A stretch of DNA of 64,000 nucleotides from Acanthaster planci (lineage: Eukaryota > Echinodermata > Asteroidea > Valvatida > Acanthasteridae). The stretch is taken from assembly GCF_001949145.1 (NCBI RefSeq), contig NW_019091586.1:221160-285159 (forward strand). The letters are read 5' to 3'. Every line of letters starts with the position of its first letter. The first letter of the stretch is position 1. The translations under genes were made by a program, and so were the position numbers. The notes beneath the pieces were generated by a model. The model saw nothing but the letters and a program-made list of their open reading frames with translations. It made no database searches and was not told the DNA's origin. Below, in pieces: positions 24,831 through 37,000 of this stretch.

Positions 24831-27800
24831 CTACAAATTTTCTTGTAGATGGGCTATCAGGTATCTTAATGCCCGTTGGCCAACATGGAAGGCCTGTCCA
24901 TTAAGCATTCCATGCCAACCATTGTAATAGTTGGTGAATTTGACTTTGACACCAGCTTGCTCTAAACGTGCGGCGTATATGACTGCATCGTCTCGTAGTC
25001 CATCGTACTGACAACTGATGATGTAGGCTGGTGGCAAGCCTGAGAGATCCTTTCGCCAAAGTGGGGTCAAACGGTTGTCAAGAAACAGGTGCTTATACTT
25101 GCTCCACATCTCCTCGCTTCCGACGTCGACAAGGGGGCCTTTGTATGACTCATGCTGCCGAAGCGCCTCCGGCACTAGCCTGTGGTCAAAGAGTTCGGGG
25201 TTAGACCGCTTGAAGGCCCACGAGGTATGGTTGTTGCGCAGCATGGCTTCAACAAGGGCATCATCCTGTCTCCCGAGGAGGAGGAACGAGCGGAAGGTGC
25301 CTGCGAGATCTCGGGTGACGACGCCGCCATTTGGGCCGAAGTCGGCGCGGTGCTGCTGGTAGGAAGGGGTATGCGTGTCTAGCAACTGCAGGAAGGGGTA
25401 GAGGAGGGCCTGCAGCTTGAGGCGGGGGAGGGAGGCGTCGTCTGTTGCCTCCTGGGCCACTGCCGCTGATAGGTGGCCCCCTGCGCTGTCACCAGCCACA
25501 CCAACACGGCTGGGATCCACCCCAAACTCTGCGGCATTCCTGAGGAAGTATCTCAGGGCCCTCACGCCATCTTCATGTGCCGCAGGAAATGCCTCCTCAC
25601 TGGCCAAACGATAGCTGCCCAAAACAAAGTTTGATTTTGTGACAAAAAAGTTTCCTTACTCTTAAAATTCATTAATAAAAAGAACCATCATCATCTCATC
25701 AGGCAGAAAGACTCGCAATTGCTGCCAGTTCATTGTTTACTAAGGATGATATGATAAGACAAATCATAGCATCAACTTACTCGACTGATGCTACCACAAT
25801 ACCCAATTCCTCAGCTATCGTTCTAGTGAGACTGTTGTACATTTCTGGAGAGAAATCACAACCAACAAGTTGAACCAACCAACTTCTAAACAAGCTGCTG
25901 TTGGACACCATTCGCATTTTGCAGGTCTATGGCATCATGGACCCAGTTTAAATACTTGGAACATGCGTGGGCGTAAATCCTGTGTGAGGAAGGAGGGATC
26001 TCCCCTCCCTCAGTTTTGGACAGGGTTGATTTAGCTTGAGACTTGACTTAAGACTGTGATTGACCTGCAGGGACTTGTGATGGACACACCTAAACAAGCG
26101 GTAGCCCGGGAAACCCTATGCATTGCAAGACACGGTCACATCGCACCAGGCATAAAATGAACTGAACTTGGCTTCACTGGGCAACTTTGCAAGTACATCT
26201 TTCACAAAAAAGTTCTTTGACAAAAACTCACACAGAACATGTACATGTAATGTATACGACTGAGAGTGTACGGTACATTACAAAGCCTAGGTAAAACAAC
26301 TCTTGACAACATACCCGGACTGCCAAGCAAGTAACCACCACCGTGATAAAACACCAACCCTGCGACTGGTGCCCCACCCTTTCTGTCTACTGGCTCGTAC
26401 AGCCGAACCCTGACCCCGTCAAAGGTCACAACTCTCGACCTGATGTTGGAGCCCTCCACGGTCGACGGCGGTTGTGGGAGCGAAGTGATCAGCTTTTGCA
26501 TATTTTCCACATCAGTCTTGCCATTAAAGAACCCCATTACAGACCCCTGGGTATTTAGGACATTGAAAAGAGTTTTCTAAGCATTAGTTGGACAATCTGA
26601 CAGTTCTACAGATTGAAAAATTAGGGCTCTATCAGAACTGTTGATAAGAGTCCAAAGCTTAAGGAAGTGAAGATGAGATACAAAATGAAATAGAACAATG
26701 CACAAAACAATCTGCCCAGCATCCCTTCAGTAACTACAGACGTCAGTTGACTTGTCACTGTTTTCACAGAGATATGCACACATATTTTAAAAAAAAACAG
26801 GTTTTTTAATTAATTACGAAGATTTCCTCCATTTTATAGCTCAATAAACTGCTACTTTCCACAACTTTATGTACTGAGGAAATTTTTGAATGATTCAGTG
26901 AAAGGTAAATGTTTACAGGAACCCAGCTGTTAGAATGAGCACTGGTGAACTAGCCGAAATTAATTAGCAAAAATGCGTGTCGCTTTGGGAAAATGAAAAA
27001 ACATATTTTCTTACATTCTGGTTCTTCTGTGAAACAAAACAGAGATGTATGTCTCTTTGTGAGAACCAAATCTCTGTTGCCCTACTTTTACAACTTTCTG
27101 GGCAGTACATTTTGTACGTGTTCAAGGGGCACGCATGTTTTTGTCTCTTTGTCATATTCGCGAAAGTGCGAAATGCATTTATTGAGATGTCTGCTCATGG
27201 TATTGCTAATGTCATTTTGACATTAATATCGTTAATATTGTTTGCTTGTGTGGGCTTGTCAAAACTATCTAAAGTTTAATTTTTTTAAACAAACTAGTGA
27301 AAAGAAATCAAAATTTCAAAATGGTCATATTTGGTATTCCCATCTCTCCTTGCAAATTGATGAACTGAATTGTGTCAAAAGAAAAATCTGGTGCCTATAT
27401 GTATTTGGGCCATCCACACAGGCATGCCATCAAGTTACATGCACTGATGAATGGTGAACATTTATTAAAAAGCTGGGCTTTAAACTGAAATCACGTGGTC
27501 TCACTCTGTGGTACAACATGCTAAAGAAAAGTCATCTTTTAAAGTGAGCCGTGACCTCCAAGTTGGTAGGGGAAATACTGAGGACCTGTTCTTTGCCCCT
27601 TGGATATTCTGAACAATTTGTTTTTGTGGCTGAAGAATAGTTAAAGTTGGCAGGATATTTTAGCATGTTTTTCTACACTCAAGGCTCCAAACTATCTGGA
27701 GTTTGCCCTGCTTGCTAAGATTAAATTTACATCATCCAACCTCTACAACATCTTCATTCATCATCTTCTATCCACCTAGGTTTCTTGAGACTCGAGAGCA

Positions 27801-28046
27801 ACAGTGAGTGCATCGTGTCAGCCACACCGAGAAATCTTTAGTTACAATAAATATCGGCAGTCAATCATAGTAACACGACTTGAAGTTTAAGGAATACCCC
27901 CAACTTGCCATAATTAGAGCAACCCTCTGAAAAGCCACAAAGGCTCGGAATTTGAATTTCTCATCAATAGCCTCAGGGACAGGGGTGTACAGCTTGTAGA
28001 CCGCAAATCCGAGCAGGAGGGTCAAAACGATCCATGTGGAATTCAT
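24831..28046 (-). CDS. Arylacetamide deacetylase / neutral cholesterol ester hydrolase 1-like esterase, complete
   Basis: Four exons: 28046-27909, 26546-26315, 25844-25781, 25614-24831 (TAG), giving 405 aa against about 400-408 in the family. Residues 5-22 are a hydrophobic signal anchor, as expected for a type II ER membrane esterase facing the lumen. The hormone-sensitive-lipase fold motifs are present: the oxyanion-hole HGGG at 114-117, nucleophile Ser188 in GDSAGG, Asp349 in the YDGLRDD motif and His379 in GWHGM. All three catalytic residues align with human AADAC (Ser189, Asp343, His373, from memory). Family members hydrolyse ester and amide bonds in xenobiotics or cholesteryl esters. 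Sequence alone does not separate AADAC, NCEH1 and AADACL paralogues, so no symbol is given. Exon 1 keeps frame only with a GC donor (GCAAGT) at 27908-27903. It is divergent from CMC4, with 1.5 kb between the starts. Confidence 0.93.
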
Positions 28047-29543
28047 CCTGGCTGCAGGTCTGCGGGGAACACTTCCGATACCACCTAAAGGGGAAAGAAG
28101 TACATGTAAGATAAATGTCTGAGTGATGAAAAATTCTTATCTCTATGCCATATTCACTTTAGTTTGCAGACTGTGACAATCATTTGGAAAATGCAGGTGG
28201 GACTCTTTGCATGCATTACAATTAATTGTTTTCAAATCTACATGACATTGGTCAGTTTTACTTTATCGTTAATTCCCTTGTCAATGTGGGAAAGAATTCA
28301 ATATACAGATGGCACTTATTTTTCCTGTCTGTGCCTTAGCAGTGAAACTATTGAAGTATTCACTTAAAAAACACCAGTCTCATAGGCAATGACCAGGTTT
28401 GTGTACAGGGTATCATCAAGCAGCGTCCATATACATGTATTCAAATTTTTTCCTCAAAAGTGATCTTCCACTGGTGTTACTCAGAAAGTTGACCACCATG
28501 TGATGACAAGGTGGTCAACTTTTCTTGTAAGTCCCTGATAGATCACAGCCAGGATTTCAGTTGGGAATAATCGGCTGGCAGCTGAATGATCTGTTTTTGC
28601 TTGATCCTTCTGTTATCAGTGAGTCATCCTGGTTTCTCCCTATTCCTTGTGAAGCGTCAGTACATTTGTAAACACGTATTTCGATGACTGGTAGCACACT
28701 GCAATTGTACGATTGTGCACACTGATTGGTCAATCATGCCATATTACCCCCAAACCTGTGGGGTCCGTTGTCTGTCGCGCGATCGAGAGTGCGGAGGACA
28801 ATAAACCCCACAGTTCTCAGATTCTGGGGGTAGCCCAATATCACTCTTGGCACACAGGCCACATTCGATGTAGCCTGATGAGTAACCCTAGCCATTCTCA
28901 CTCAAGTAGGGTAGCATGGGTGGAGTTATTCTAGCTACATGTATTTAGGCAGTAGGCCTAGTGTGAATTACGAGCATGATGACCATCAGAAAACGTTAAC
29001 CATGCCAGAAGACCGTGAAAAGAAATTTTAACAGATTGCCACAGGCACAGTAAAAAACTCAATTAAAAGAACACAGAAAAACAAGCTCGGTCAGACAGGA
29101 CACTGTGCTATGGTCAGGAACAACGAAATATCGAAAAAGTAACTAAATGATGTACAATCTACCGTTAAATCAAGCTCCAACCAATGAACCAGTCCAGCCT
29201 AGTTGCATGCTCTCTTTCATACGTGTGATTGCATAAACATGATAAAGCTCTGCTCTCGACAGATCAGCTGTTCACCATCAGCTGATAACCACGGCGCCCA
29301 GCCCTCTGTTGATAGAGAAGATCGAAACTTGTAACCCGAAAGGTGTAACTTAATTAAATAATTGCACCATCGATTGGCACCAGACTATACGTAGGAAGGA
29401 GTAGGTCGTGTCGACTGCTACGCGTACGGTTGGGATCGGAACGCGCAGGTCTATCCGAGTATCCGAATGCATGCGGTGGGCATGACCTGTTTTTCTATGT
29501 AGTGATGGTACATGTAGGCCTAGTCAGGATAAACATCACCCTC
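28047..29543. other. Intergenic between divergent AADAC-like and CMC4 genes
   Basis: 1.5 kb containing both promoters. No exon was recognised. 28325-28450 is a dispersed repeat (second copy at 40188-40295). The stretch 29400-29460 is relatively CpG-rich (TCGTGTCGACTGCTACGCGT) and may be the CMC4 promoter. Confidence 0.4.
28325..28450 (+). repeat. Dispersed repeat, copy 1 (paired with 40188-40295)
   Basis: It shares TTAGCAGTGAAA.TATTGAA, TATTCACT, ACCAG.CTCATA, GGTTTGTG and TCAAGC..GTCC blocks in order with 40188-40295, same orientation. Confidence 0.65.
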
Positions 29544-30724
29544 ATGCCACCAAAGTCGGATCCTTGTCAAAAACAGGCGTGCAATATACAGAAATGCTTA
29601 CAAGGTAAGTGCTTTTAAGCGCCAAGCCAGACCTACATGTAAGCCTTTTTTGCTGATACNNNNNNNNNNNNNNNNNNNNNNNNNNNNNNNNNNNNNNNNN
29701 NNNNNNNNNNNNNNNNNNNNNNNNNNNNNNNNNNNNNNNNNNNNNNNNNNNNNNNNNNNNNNNNNNNNNNNNNNNNNNNNNNNNNNNNNNNNNNNNNNNN
29801 NNNNNCATTACCATGCTCATTGCTGATACCGCGTGAGTAATTTTGTACTGGAAAGGAAAAAGGACCAAAACATTGCCCCCGGTTTTTCCCCACAATGCCT
29901 ACCATTCTGCAAAAATCACTCATGCGGTATCAGCAATAAGACTTATGCCAGGTACGCTCACACACAGTCATACTCACGACACTTGGCATGCTTGGTGCCA
30001 CGAGTGCGAGCCCTCAAACTTTGTCTGAAACTAATGTCACAAGCAAAGGGTGGTCATTACCATTAGCACCTTGTTCCCATAATAAGGAAACCAAAGTCCA
30101 CTTTTTCAAACTAACTAACATCCAGACCTTGTTCTTTAATCCAAGTAGCTCTAGTTTAGGTAAATTTTGACAATATTTATGCAAGAAAACCAGATTTTTT
30201 ACCTGAGTTCGGCGAAAGATGACCGCATCATGCCATATTGTTTCACTTCTTGTTAGCCGACCCAGCCATTGTGGATACACTGAATTTCATAATAAAAACT
30301 TTTTGGTTCCAGGTCAAGGAACCAGACTACAAGCGCTGATTCGTCTTCGCTCACAGCACTTCTTCGCATCATGTATGCTGCTGTTTTACCCCATAATATC
30401 CCTCAAAAACCAAAGCCCTTCCCTCTTTTCTTTCTGATATGGAACAAGGAAAATTGGCCAATGTCCATCAAAGGAGCCTTCTCTTTTCCCACCATTTCAA
30501 GTTTGTTACAATACTTTGTTTGTATTTTGTGTATTTTGCATACAGTGAATGTGGAATTTGCTATTTTTGGTATCACGCTTGCAGCACCCAAGTACGTGGA
30601 GAGTGAGTGCGTGGATGTTATCCAGGAGATGGAGAGGTGTTGTGAAAGGCTTGCGAAGCCTGAGGATTCAGTGTGCTGCTCCGGATTCAAGAAGACAACA
30701 TCACTAACCAAACCCCAAAAGTAG
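29544..30724 (+). CDS. CMC4: CMC4-like twin CX9C mitochondrial intermembrane-space protein, complete
   Basis: Two exons, 29544-29604 and 30585-30724 (TAG), join in phase and give 66 aa (human CMC4, also called p8MTCP1, has 68). The start reads MPPKSDPCQKQACNIQKCL, nearly the same as the human N-terminus. Exon 2 adds a YVESEC...CC...VCCSGF pattern, so the conserved cysteine spacing of the helical-hairpin (CHCH-like) fold is kept, with one extra Cys before CSGF. Such proteins are oxidised and trapped in the mitochondrial intermembrane space by the MIA40 relay; the exact role of CMC4 is poorly known. Donor GTAAGT and acceptor CTTGCAG are good. The intron holds an assembly gap (29660-29805) and a foldback repeat. 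It converges on the FUNDC-like gene. Possible AATAAA signals lie at 31696-31701 and 31819-31824. Confidence 0.93.
29660..29805. other. Assembly gap
   Basis: 146 N within the CMC4 intron. The flanks end and resume in copies of TTGCTGATAC, so the gap probably interrupts a repeat. Confidence 1.
29819..29937. repeat. Foldback repeat next to the assembly gap
   Basis: The arms ATTGCTGATACCGCGTGAGT (from 29819) and, reverse complemented, ATTGCTGATACCGCATGAGT (from 29937) match at nearly every position over 27-28 bases, separated by 64 bases. A third TTGCTGATAC ends at 29659, just before the N run. Confidence 0.75.
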
Positions 30725-33700
30725 CGGACAGGATTAAGGAACGATAGCGGAAGGAAACTCCGTGGATGAAGTTTACCATGGCATAAGTTGGCCAGCTGTT
30801 GGCAAATTCCCACCAGTGTGGACCACACCTCCACGGCCTTGTTTCCAGCCACTTTTCCTGAGATGTAGTATGCAGCTGACTTTTGCAGGAAACTGATGTC
30901 ATGGAACATAAGCTTCATTACTCCAGCTTGATTGTGCAACAGATCTTACCACTAGTTTCTCAAAAAAACTGGTTTTCTTTCCTAATCATTTCAGTAAAGA
31001 CACAAATATTTTCCTACTCATAAGCTGCATTCACAAGTACATGTACATTAGGCTAAGGACATACAGATCCACTTCACCATAGACGGTTTGCATGACTGCC
31101 ATCTTACAGGCCAGTGCATTTGTTCCGCAGAGTATATACAAAGGAAGTTTTCCTGTAGAACAAAAGAACTGCGCTGCAAGATGGCGACCATGGAAAGCCT
31201 CTATGGAGAAATTTTTTTTTGCCTGTACTTTTACTAAAACTAACGTTTACCGGCTGTATTACCTTCAACAAACTTTGCCTTTTGCATGAAGCTACAATGT
31301 TCACATATTAGTGCAATGGACTAGTGTATACATGACATAAGTCTCAACCTTAAATATTCAGCAAGATTCAGTGTGATTTATATACCTGTTAGAATGTTAA
31401 GGTAAATCACCAGTTATATTTACATGTATCTTTTCAATTTAAAAAAAGTCTTATTTCACCAATGCCGAAATTTTAGAAGTATTCTGTAAAGACCATTAAG
31501 TTTGGATCATTAAAAACAAGACAAAACAAAACACTCTGGCCAGACACAATTGTTCCTGCGGTCTTATCAACTGATTTATTTCAATGAATACACTTATTAA
31601 TCCTCATTAAGATTCAGTCAAACCTTTTATTAATTTATCAAACAGAAAGGACACACTATTGTCAATCTATCAAAATAGTTCGGTGAGTTTTTATGAATAA
31701 AGTTTCACAGTGCATTGCAGTAAAATTTAAAAAAAATGTGATTCAACTTTCATTGAGGCTTATGGTCTATTCTGCACTCATTAAGATGACAAATTATTTA
31801 TTCTTTCTACAATGGCAAAATAAACTGCTGACTGTACAACATGTACAAGCTTCAAATGGTTCTTGTTAATGACAAGGATATGAGTGTGATTAAAAACTAT
31901 CCATAAATTTCAAAGTCTAGTTTGCATTCATAATTACATGTACATGTATACAGGTACCTAAAATCAGTTTTAAATGCATACATGTACGCGAGTACAAGCA
32001 TTACAAACTAGTGACATGCATTCTGATGAAGTTTTCGAGAATGACACGACTTGGGTGACTACTTTCATCCCCCCCCCAAAAAAAATGTACAAATGGATTT
32101 GCTCTCCAGTTCCTTAAAAAAATGAAAGTACATGTACACAATGCAGAAAATAACACTACAAAACAACTAAGTAATAATCAAAGTCAGAACACAAAGAAGT
32201 GGTACATGGTATTACTGCTTCAAATGAACGAATGGCAAAACTAAATGCCACCGGGTTTCACTGGACGCTGGCAAGATACTAGAAAAGCCATAGTGAGAAG
32301 ACGGTCCAATCACAGTCGACTCTCATTGGAACAAAGTTGGCGGGACCGGGCAGATTACTTAATCATAAAACCATGGCTTTGTTCTTAGAGTAGAAAAAAC
32401 AAAGAAAAACATAAGAGTGCAAACATTTGGGGTTGTCGAAATTTGTTCCCTGTAACGGTATTTTGTTATGACAGTGTTCTTTGTAATGAGAGTCGGCTAT
32501 ATTTAACGTCAAAGTTGCATTTATAGTCTCACATAAAATGAGCTACATGCATGGTTACGTTCGAGGTGGGTCTAGACTTACAGAGGCAGACATAAGCTAA
32601 TGCCTACAAAGGGTGTGTTCCTCCAGTAAATGTTTTTTTTTGGGGGGGGGGAACTCTGTGTTTTTGTCCAATAGCTGAAACAACTTCAGAAAAATTTACG
32701 TATCCCTGGCCAGAGTAGTGCAGCAAAGTTCTCTCATCCAAATCTTTGTCAGAGAAAAACAATCCGGTTACAGAACATGTAATTTATGGATATTCCCGAT
32801 TCTCCCTTTATGTCATTTTCCACATGGATTTTAAAAAAAGGTTGAAATAATTTTCAATAAAGTTCAAAGCAAATGCTGTGGGTGAGGGTTTCTACAAGTT
32901 ATCTTTTGCGGGTCATACATACACATGTAAGCATGTGGTCCTTCCCAGGTCGCAATCTAAAACTCATTTCAAAGCGGCTATCCGACCAGTCCAAATTGAT
33001 TATTCATACTGTGTCATTAATCAACAGTGTATAATTATTCATAATTCTGGCAGGAACAAACAATGAAATGGGTAGGTGTATGTACATGTATAGACAATTC
33101 CGGTGACCATAGTAGCACCATCAACAGTGGCCCCCTTTTGGTAACAAGCATGGTGACAGCTTTTGCGCGGCGCCACTCTTCTGCAACAGTCGCTCCATAC
33201 AAAATCCAATGCAGTGCTTACCGCCATTCAAGGTGGCCATCCTGAATGTCCAGTAAAACGTCAATGGATTTGTCCATTTTCATGATATTTGTCTATTCAT
33301 TGCTTGAACTAAATAGAAGTTTGTAAACTTAAAGAATGACATGACAATATTGTCCACAAATTGTTTACACGCTGGGTTGTTTGACAGTCAAGGTGTATTC
33401 AAGGTTAGAATAAAAATTCTTTGCAACAAAAAATAAACAGAACAGAAAGCCCGTACAAAGGATATGCATAACTTATTTAACTTGGCGGTTAAGGAGAAAC
33501 ACTCATTGCACACAAGATTGAGGGTTTGGATATTCTTCTGCTTGGAACTGAAGTGGCTCGATTTTGGTTCAACTTTAGGATATAAATGTAAAAAGCATTT
33601 ATGAAGAAAGTCTCCATTGTTGCTGTGTGGTCTGGTGCAAAACCCAGTCAAATTGCTGAAAAGGATCTGTTGGATGAACAAAGTGTAGGCCATATCTGTT

Positions 33701-34018
33701 CCAAAAACAGAAATGGCCGTTAAAGTCCATGGGGCTGCTACAGAAAAAAAACAATTTGCTTAAAGCAGCAGAACCTTTGCTAAGTGAAAAACAGTTTCCA
33801 CTGGTGGCAGATATCTGCACACCAATATTTCTGCTAAGCACCCATGACATTATCAAAACCAGGACAAATGACTACATACTGCACAAAGTGAGTTTGGAAA
33901 CACAAGGATTCTGCCGGTCATTTCCAAGTCGACACACAGCGGGCCCCAAATTGCAAACTTTCTGTCGGTTGACAAAAAAACAGCTATTTCAAAACTATCA
34001 CAAGTGGAATCGAAGTTG
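30725..34018. other. Intergenic between convergent CMC4 and FUNDC genes
   Basis: 3.3 kb of AT-rich sequence holding both 3' UTRs. No exon was recognised. Plus-strand AATAAA occurs at 31696-31701 and 31819-31824. Mirror-like C(n)A(n) and T(n)G(n) tracts occur at about 32070-32087 and 32632-32651. Confidence 0.4.
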
Positions 34019-37000
34019 CTACATGGCCATGCCAAGTAAGAATCCGGCTCCAAATCCACCTGATATAACCAGGTTCTTTCGGGCAAGTGTCTTTATCTGT
34101 GGAGGACACGCAAAGAAAAATTGGAGCAAATTTGGAGATGAAAGACTTCAACAATAAAACATTTACGCCCTTTAGTATAAATATCCCTGCCCCTGAACAT
34201 GAAGTAATTTTGTTATATGGGCCCCATTAAAGACGGCCTTTACTTTAACCACTTCCTGCCGGGGAAGTTATCAATGTTGATGATGCTGGGCCGGGATATT
34301 TATGACTTTTTTCTGTTTTCAAAATTCTTTACAAATTCCTATCTTCACTTACTGGACACTTACAAACACGTGAAGGACTGTCTGGTGGCCCCTCTAGCCT
34401 GACAGACAAAATCTATTGACGCCTGAGCATTTCAGCCAGGCCTGCAGCCTTGTAAAGAGCCTAGATTGTGCAGTGTAATATAACTTTCTTTTGTTCACGA
34501 ACCTGGCACAGTGCACTGCTGACCTCTTTTCAATAGGGGCCAGATTAGGATTGTAGGCCGACTCGCCCCCTGGCCAACTCACCCCTTACAAACTCGCCCC
34601 CTGGCCGACTCACCCCTTACCAACTTGCCCCCTAGCCAACTCGCCCCCTGGCCAACTCGCCCCCTGACCGACTCGCCCCTGGCCAACTTGCCCCCCTAAG
34701 TTTGCCAAGCATGTATGGCCGGCCCATTCACCATTTAATAAAATACAATTAGTCAGAGATGGAATCAGTGATTGCTACCCTTAAAAATAGGTTCTGGGGT
34801 TTGCAGCGAGCACTCAAAGTTGAGAATTATGAAAGTTAACCTGGATTCCTCAGGAATCGTGCGACTGCAGTGAGTCCCTGAAGGGACGAAAATGCATTCT
34901 CGCTAGTATCAGGCAAAATATCTTTACCCAACCCACTGCTTGGGTAATCATGGCACCGTTCTACACAAGTCAGTTTCTCCCCATTATTTCTACCCATTTT
35001 AGTCTCTATGTGGAAATTAATCGGACAAAAACCCCCCGAATAAACAGTTACTTTTGCCCCCAAAAGTACCCAAGTTTATTCCCACATCAATCTAGAAGAG
35101 AGCGCGTCTCTGAATTGGACCGACCTCAGTCGTACGGCCAAATATTAATGGGAAGGAGGGTTCGAAGTTGTTGATCCTGAGGGTATGCTAGATGTACAAA
35201 TAACCTAATCAGACAGTGGACGTGGGAAGCGCTAACACGTTTGAATAAATAAGTGATTAGAGGTGATGTCCAAATATCCATCTCTGTCCGTGAGTCGTTC
35301 TTGTCGCGTCGTTAGTAGAACCATTCGGTTTTATTTTTTACACATTGGGCCGGCCACACTTGCTTGATGTTCCCAGGGGACGAGTCGGTCAGGGGGCGAG
35401 TCAGCCAGGGGGCGAGTGACAATAATGACAATAGTGAGAACTAATCAACCAAAGTGACTTGCACAAAGCCAATCTTGCTCCCAATCATTTACTGACTGCC
35501 ACCTACCCAGGACCATCTGAAGAAAGGGCATCTTCCGTTTAGAATGCTCCAATGGATCAAGCAGTGGTCCAAGCATACCACTCAGGTGGAACAATCGGTG
35601 TCTAACAATTGGCAGAGGGAATGACACTTCAGTCTCACCTGGTTTGCGAATGTTTGGATGTAGGACGCATTTTGCTGCACCCTTGACTGAACCACCTCCT
35701 TGGTTTTGTTGACGTCTTTCTCAAACTTCTTCCAGTTGATCTTGATGTGTCCTGTGTGGTAGCCAATCTAGACATAAAGAGATGATACAAACGTGAATGG
35801 AATGGCAAGGGTTAAAAAGCATAGGTACTACACACTGTTCAATATCCACCACGGTGCAGGAATCCAATATGCATCTGTTGAAACACTGAATGGGCTGATA
35901 GCCTAATTAAAGGCAAAAGTGGCTGCACTGTGCTGTTGTAAAAGCTTCTCCATGAACAAGGGACTACAAAACCTCCGAATGCACACCTACCAACCAGTCG
36001 TACTCCTTCCTGAGGTCTGGCATCAAAACATAATAAATTAGAATTTTAAATGAACTGAGGGCTCCTTTACATGTAAATACCTTTTAATCTATTATGTGGC
36101 ATTGCCTAACCTCAGGAAGGAGTACGACAGGTTGGCAGGTCTGCGAATGGAATTGAAGGAGCTAGGAAGGTTGATGTAATTTGTGTATCGGGGACGGGGG
36201 TTCCTCAAAGATATGTTGCCAATCTTTTCTTTAGGAATTGCAATCTGTTTAAAATACATTACAGCTGATCTGCCCAGCAAAATAGCAATTTGTATTGCTT
36301 GTATTTACAATCTTAATTGGCAACCACCTTCCTAGTACTGCTCGTTCAGCAGTGGTAATGAGGCCTGCCAAAGAATAAGGCATCTTTGTTTTTTATGGGC
36401 AACAGGGCTGATTATTGTCAACAAATGCACTGGCAATATCCGATCTCACCAGGACGACAAGGAGTCCTCCCCCTACTGCTGTGGCCGCTGCCTTGCCGAC
36501 TTTCTGGAACAGGTAGCCAGCAACCCTGATTGATAGGAGAATATGTTTCATGACTTTATCTCACGGGCAAAAGAGCCCTACTGGCAATAAATGTTTCTAT
36601 GGTTTCTACAGGAGATCTTTTGTGGAGCTGGGACATGCTTGGGACAGGAGGCGATATTTGGGCAAAACGTTGCAAATATCTAGCAAAGCGAACAATGCAA
36701 GGGTTTGGCTGCTGATTTACTAACACCTGATGACCTCTCACAGCCATCGAGTATCATTCAGCTAAGAAAAAGGAAAAACACGAGAAAGACTTGGACAGCA
36801 GAGTATAAAGAGGTACTCCACAAAGTGTAACATCAAACCATTTCACATGTAGGCTGGAACATCATTTTCTCAACATTTCTATGAAATTTCATAATTCCAA
36901 CCCCTTTGATACACTGAAATCATAGGACTGGAGATTGTTGTAGATAATCCTTCATGCAGTAACTCATAATATCCCCACTTCTACCTAAATGTACCCAGTA

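Noticed and set aside
30403-30939. 178-codon minus-strand ORF
   Set aside because: Covers the opposite strand of CMC4 exon 2, which has clear homology and phase; no domain in the minus frame.
36200-36250. Possible FUNDC micro-exon beginning after AAACAG with ATTGCA
   Set aside because: No donor follows at a distance that restores the three missing residues in frame.
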